Position numbers and translations under genes: made by a program
Assembly (NCBI GenBank): GCA_003456855.1
Contig: DMOO01000006.1
Location: forward strand, 1 to 8,852
From: Sphaerochaeta sp.
GTDB lineage: Bacteria > Spirochaetota > Spirochaetia > Sphaerochaetales > Sphaerochaetaceae
Length of the DNA stretch: 8,852 nt
Reading direction: 5' to 3'
Shown: piece after piece, positions 5,800 to 8,852 of the stretch
Layout: each line of letters begins with the position of its first letter
Numbering within the stretch: position 1 is the stretch's first letter
The notes under the pieces: model-generated
Databases searched by the model: none
Seen by the model: the letters and a program-made list of their open reading frames with translations, nothing else
Told to the model about the DNA's origin: nothing

Positions 5800-7723
5800 G
5801 TCCACCGCCTCCTCCGAAGCCTCCTCCGGAGAATCCACTGCTGTGGAAGCCGCCACCACCCACACGGGAACCGGCACTGCCGGAGATGGAGGATTTTGGC
5901 ATCGAGTTGACAGGTATTGAGCGGATCATGTTGGAAGCCATTCTGGACATCAAGTAGACGTCGAAGGCGTTGTAGCCGCTGTACCATGTCGGTGGGTTCA
6001 CGATCATTCCGTCGAACTTCTTGGCCCACTTGTTCTCAAGTCCAAGCACTACTGCATAGGAGAGAACGTGGTAGTAGAAGTCCGGATCCTGGTCGATCAT
6101 CATCTTCAGCTGGTCGATCTCGACCTTGTCGATGAACTCCCTGTAGCCCAAGGTCTCTTCCAGGACCTTGTTTCCGTATTCACTGCGCTTAGACATGATT
6201 GCAGCGAAGAACGCAATCGTGGTGGAGCCGCAGATTGAAAGGAAGTTGCCGAACAGTGAAGGTCTGTCGGACACAGAGGCGTCAACGGCAAGGAAGATGA
6301 AGAATGCAAGCACCATAGGAACGAATCTGATTATCGTGGCAAAGACATTGCTCTTTCTGAGATGCCATTTCCTGAACAGCGTCTCGAAGCTTATTCCGTT
6401 CATGAAGAACAGAACAGCAGCAACAGGAACAAGAAGGAAGGCATTGTCCACCATGTTCTCCTTACAGCAGATTCTGAGGATTCCGGTTGCAAGAGGAACA
6501 AGAGAAAGGAAGATCATAAGACCTGCATAGGTCTTGCTCTTTCTCTCATAGAGGGCCCTGTCCTTTGAGAAATGGGCGCTGGTCTTGGTCTTTGTGTCAA
6601 CGATCGTCTGGTAGAAGTTGTTCTTCTGAAGATCCTTGAACTTGACCGTGGAACCGACGTCGCAGTTCTTGAAGAAGCCGTTGAACAGCTGGACCTCAAA
6701 GGCGGGAATGTCCTTTCCGCTCTCGATTGCGTAGGCCTCGATGTCCTTGAGCTTTGTGAAGGTGTACTTGCTGCCCTTCTGCTCCTCTATGCTCAGAAGA
6801 CCCTCGTCCGCCCAGTAGAACAGCATGGAGATGACGTCCTTGTCATCGACTGTGTTGTCGGCGATGTAGCCGACCATAAGCGGAGAGAAGCCTCTTGGAG
6901 GCTCGAATCTGGCAACAACGATTGGAACATTGTCCCTTCCGTACATGGACCACAGGAATGCAGCCAGGGCAATGAGGACTATCGTGACGAAGATGTTCGC
7001 GAGGTTTGCCACAGGTCTGTAGTCCCAGAGTTCCCTTGCATTCTGGTACCAGCCCTCAGGCAGGTCCATTCTGATCGTCACGGCCTGATAAGGTCCGAGA
7101 GAACTGGCTGTTCCCTTAATCAGAAGGGAGTCGTCCTCCTGCAAAGCCAGCGTGGCCGAGACCTTCGAGCTTGTGGAACCGTAGCTTCCAGAGGTGAAAT
7201 AGGTGTTCTTGTAAACATAGTTGAAGAAAGCCTCACCGGTGGCAAAGTCTTCGCTCTCCACGAAAGGAATCGCTATGGAGAAGCTAACGTTGTTGATGTC
7301 GCATTCCCAATCGGGGCCGATGATGTTCAGGTAGAACTCGTCGTAGCCTTCGTTGTAGTCGGCTCCGAGGTCATAGTCGTACTCGATGACATAGGTGACA
7401 TCGCCCTGAACGTACTTTGAGGCGGAACCAATCTTCATGACCAGATAGCCGTTGTCCGTGTCGGATTCGTACTTCTCCGAACAGGTCAGGTTCTTGATCT
7501 TGGCGGTGGTGCCGTTGTAGTCAGAGTACTCATATGGGATCTCGCGGACTATTCCGTGGTGCGGTCCCTCGAAGTAGACATCGATGGTCTCCACGATGTG
7601 GTGGACAGCATTGTTGCCTAAGGAGACTTTCACATCATAGTTCTTGATGTAGTAGTCCGTGGATGCGAACAGGCAGAAAGCCCCTGTCACAAGGACAAGG
7701 GCGATTAGAAATATACGCTTCAT
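5789..7723 (-). CDS. DUF2207 (YciQ-like) membrane protein with Gly-rich tail
   Basis: A 644-residue membrane protein of unknown function. Seen: a signal peptide (1-21, ending CLFAS), then an extracytoplasmic beta-rich domain to about 238 with the family start YYIKNYDVKVSL and HHGIVREIPYEYSDY. A transmembrane helix follows at about 242-260, then a cytoplasmic region with RFEPPRGFSPLMVGYI (272-287) and ISMLFYWADEGLLSIEE (298-314). There are four more hydrophobic segments (about 399-418, 428-445, 461-480, 488-510). LGYREFIDKVE (525-535) and WAKKFDGMIVNPPTWY (566-581) are typical of the family, and the Ser/Gly-rich tail ends GGGGGHAW. The start is set by the signal peptide. I see no Shine-Dalgarno, and lemA ends ten bases upstream, so coupling is likely. 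The final Gly codons contain the ribosome binding site of the next gene. Its neighbour lemA is a common partner of this family. Confidence 0.93.
   Translation of the reverse strand: MKRIFLIALVLVTGAFCLFASTDYYIKNYDVKVSLGNNAVHHIVETIDVYFEGPHHGIVREIPYEYSDYNGTTAKIKNLTCSEKYESDTDNGYLVMKIGSASKYVQGDVTYVIEYDYDLGADYNEGYDEFYLNIIGPDWECDINNVSFSIAIPFVESEDFATGEAFFNYVYKNTYFTSGSYGSTSSKVSATLALQEDDSLLIKGTASSLGPYQAVTIRMDLPEGWYQNARELWDYRPVANLANIFVTIVLIALAAFLWSMYGRDNVPIVVARFEPPRGFSPLMVGYIADNTVDDKDVISMLFYWADEGLLSIEEQKGSKYTFTKLKDIEAYAIESGKDIPAFEVQLFNGFFKNCDVGSTVKFKDLQKNNFYQTIVDTKTKTSAHFSKDRALYERKSKTYAGLMIFLSLVPLATGILRICCKENMVDNAFLLVPVAAVLFFMNGISFETLFRKWHLRKSNVFATIIRFVPMVLAFFIFLAVDASVSDRPSLFGNFLSICGSTTIAFFAAIMSKRSEYGNKVLEETLGYREFIDKVEIDQLKMMIDQDPDFYYHVLSYAVVLGLENKWAKKFDGMIVNPPTWYSGYNAFDVYLMSRMASNMIRSIPVNSMPKSSISGSAGSRVGGGGFHSSGFSGGGFGGGGGHAW
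5808..5815 (-). promoter_or_regulatory. Ribosome binding site of the VTE5-like gene, inside the DUF2207 Gly tail
   Basis: GGAGGAGG on the minus strand, eight bases before ATG 5797-5799. The same bases encode Gly residues near the C-terminus of the DUF2207 protein. It decides the start of the downstream kinase. Confidence 0.8.
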
Positions 7724-7733
7724 AGGCAGAAAA

Positions 7734-8288
7734 TCAGAACTGAACCTTCACGTTCTGTCTCTCGGCCTCCGCGACCTCGACATAGGACATCTTCTTGAAC
7801 TTTCCGCCGAAGATGTTGACGATCAAGGATGTCGGGAAGGTCTCGATCTTTGTGTTGAAGGTCTTCACAACACCATTGTAGTATTTTCTGGCCTGGAGGA
7901 TCTCGCTCTCAAGCTTTGAGAGCTGGGCCTGAAGGTCCTGGAAGTTTGTGTTGGCCTTGAGGTCTGGATAGGCCTCGGAGAGTGCGAACAGGCTCTTGAG
8001 GGTTCCCTCGAAGGCCTTGTCAGCCTTGTCCTTCTCCTCGACGGTTCCGGCACTCATTGCCTTGTTTCTTGCCTCGATGACAGCAGTCAGGGTGCCCTGC
8101 TCGTGCTTGGCATAGCCCTTGACGGTCTCAACGAGGTTTGGAATCAGGTCGTAGCGCTGCTTCAGGTGAGCATCGATCTGGGCATAGGCCTCTTCGCCCT
8201 GGTTCTTGAGTCTGACACAACCGTTGTAGGTTGAGATGATAAGCAAAGCGATGACAATAACAGCAACAACAATGATTATTAAAGCCAT
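7734..8288 (-). CDS. lemA: LemA family membrane protein
   Basis: A 184-residue protein with one N-terminal membrane helix (about 2-19) and a helical, coiled-coil-rich soluble domain, matching the usual LemA length. Seen: YNGCVRLKNQGEEAYAQIDA (21-40), HLKQRYDLIPNLVETVKGYA (41-60), IEARNKA (71-77), LSEAYPDLKANTNFQDLQ (103-120), ARKYYNGVVKTFNTKIETFP (133-152) and GGKFKKMSYVEVAEAERQNVKVQF from 161 to the end. These are the recurring LemA motifs. The exact cellular role of the family is not settled. It lies 30 bases after pgi and 10 bases before the DUF2207 gene. The start is backed by GGGAG (8298-8302 on this strand) nine bases upstream. Confidence 0.96.
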   Translation of the reverse strand: MALIIIVVAVIVIALLIISTYNGCVRLKNQGEEAYAQIDAHLKQRYDLIPNLVETVKGYAKHEQGTLTAVIEARNKAMSAGTVEEKDKADKAFEGTLKSLFALSEAYPDLKANTNFQDLQAQLSKLESEILQARKYYNGVVKTFNTKIETFPTSLIVNIFGGKFKKMSYVEVAEAERQNVKVQF

Positions 8289-8292
8289 TTCT

Positions 8293-8307
8293 TTAATCTC
8301 CCATTAA
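8293..8307 (-). promoter_or_regulatory. lemA ribosome binding site in the loop of a small AT hairpin
   Basis: On the minus strand, TTAAT-GGGAG-ATTAA is a perfect 5-bp inverted repeat whose loop is the Shine-Dalgarno sequence. The stem is all A-U and weak, so it probably leaves the site accessible. No terminator or clear promoter lies in the 30-base pgi-lemA gap. Confidence 0.45.
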
Positions 8308-8318
8308 CCCTTTGATAT

Positions 8319-8852
8319 TTAGAAATCAATTCCCAACAGCTTTGAATAAGCCATCAGGTTCTCATCACCTTCACAACCGGCAAGGACCTTCTTGGCAAGG
8401 ATCTTACCAAGCTGGACACCTTCCTGGTCGAAGCTGTTGATGTTCCAAGTGAAGCCCTGGAACATGACCTTGTTCTCGAAGTGAGCCAGAATTGCACCGA
8501 GTGCAAACGGAGTGAGTCTGTCTGCCACCAGCACGCTTGATGGTCTTCCACCCTCGAAGCCCTTGTTCGGGTTCTCGGCGTTGTCACGGCCACAGGCAAA
8601 GGCGACAATCTGTGCGACAAGGTTTGCCTTGAGCTTTGTCTGGCTTGTAGAACCACCGTTCTCTGCATCCAGATTACCCTCTTTCTCCTTGAAGCCGATG
8701 AACTGCATCGGTACGATGTCAGTTCCCTGGTGGAGAAGCTGATAGAAGGAATGCTGTCCGTTTGTTCCCGGCTCGCCGAAGATGACCGGACCTGTCTGGT
8801 AGTCGATTACCTTGCCGAATCTGTTGACGTGCTTTCCGTTGGACTCCATGTC
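8319..8852 (-). CDS. pgi: Glucose-6-phosphate isomerase (C-terminal part, cut by window edge)
   Basis: Cytoplasmic glycolytic enzyme interconverting glucose 6-phosphate and fructose 6-phosphate. The last 177 residues are visible, starting within DMESNGKHV; the N-terminal part lies right of the window. Seen, in window-fragment numbering: the signature QTGPVIFGEPGTNGQH (19-34) with the catalytic Glu27, YQLLHQG (37-43), GGRPSSVL (101-108) and NINSFDQEGVQLGK (137-150) with the catalytic Lys150. These belong to the long (about 550-residue) bacterial/eukaryotic type. The segment that normally carries the ring-opening His reads GSTSQTKLKANLVAQ and has no His. I recall a similar TSQ-KL form in spirochaete enzymes. 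It is the most upstream visible gene of the run ending in the DUF92 gene. Confidence 0.97.
   Translation of the reverse strand, partial: DMESNGKHVNRFGKVIDYQTGPVIFGEPGTNGQHSFYQLLHQGTDIVPMQFIGFKEKEGNLDAENGGSTSQTKLKANLVAQIVAFACGRDNAENPNKGFEGGRPSSVLVADRLTPFALGAILAHFENKVMFQGFTWNINSFDQEGVQLGKILAKKVLAGCEGDENLMAYSKLLGIDF

Noticed and set aside
5800..5877. Longer start for the VTE5-like kinase at 5877
   Set aside because: It would add 26 polar residues encoded within the Gly/Ser tail of the DUF2207 gene. The start at 5799 has a strong ribosome binding site and begins right at the membrane helix.
6572..7420. Long plus-strand open frame (282 codons) opposite the DUF2207 gene
   Set aside because: No family motifs and no ribosome binding site; the opposite strand carries a full DUF2207 protein with signal peptide and membrane helices.

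Overview
The window looks like a chromosomal segment of a moderate-GC bacterium, most likely a spirochaete (Treponema/Sphaerochaeta-like). This rests on family resemblance and gene order, not on a database search: yajC-secD beside a lone groEL, and the spirochaete-flavoured C-terminal part of glucose-6-phosphate isomerase. All housekeeping genes lie on the minus strand. One AT-richer gene lies on the plus strand.

Layout, left to right. (1) Positions 1-1151 hold the start of secD (cut by the window edge) and yajC, an accessory Sec translocon operon read leftwards from a good sigma70-type promoter at 1197-1225. (2) Positions 1222-3009 hold a monocistronic groEL with its own promoter, leader and factor-independent terminator. 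The terminator's T-tract touches the -35 box of yajC. No groES is adjacent. (3) Positions 3010-3251 are AT- and pyrimidine-rich intergenic DNA with a plausible plus-strand promoter (perfect TATAAT) and a palindrome. (4) Positions 3252-4028 (+) encode an uncharacterised protein with a PD-(D/E)XK-nuclease-like C-terminal half. (5) Positions 4029-4229 hold four palindromic repeats with an exact 53-bp period. They begin one base after the nuclease-like stop codon and fill the convergent gap. (6) Positions 4241-8852 (-) are a tight five-gene run: pgi (partial), lemA, a DUF2207 membrane protein, a VTE5/dolichol-kinase-like integral membrane kinase, and a DUF92/VTE6-like protein.

The last two genes overlap by ATGA and together could phosphorylate an isoprenoid alcohol twice, as VTE5 and VTE6 do with phytol in plants. 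LemA and DUF2207 are a frequent membrane-protein pair of unknown function.

The most unusual part of the window is the nuclease-like gene plus its repeat array. Each unit is TTGGCATA-N24-TATGCCAA, with 13-bp gaps, so half-sites alternate at 32 and 21 bp, close to 3 and 2 helical turns. Whether this is a terminator cluster, a protein-binding array, a dispersed genomic repeat or a functional partner of the nuclease cannot be settled from one locus.
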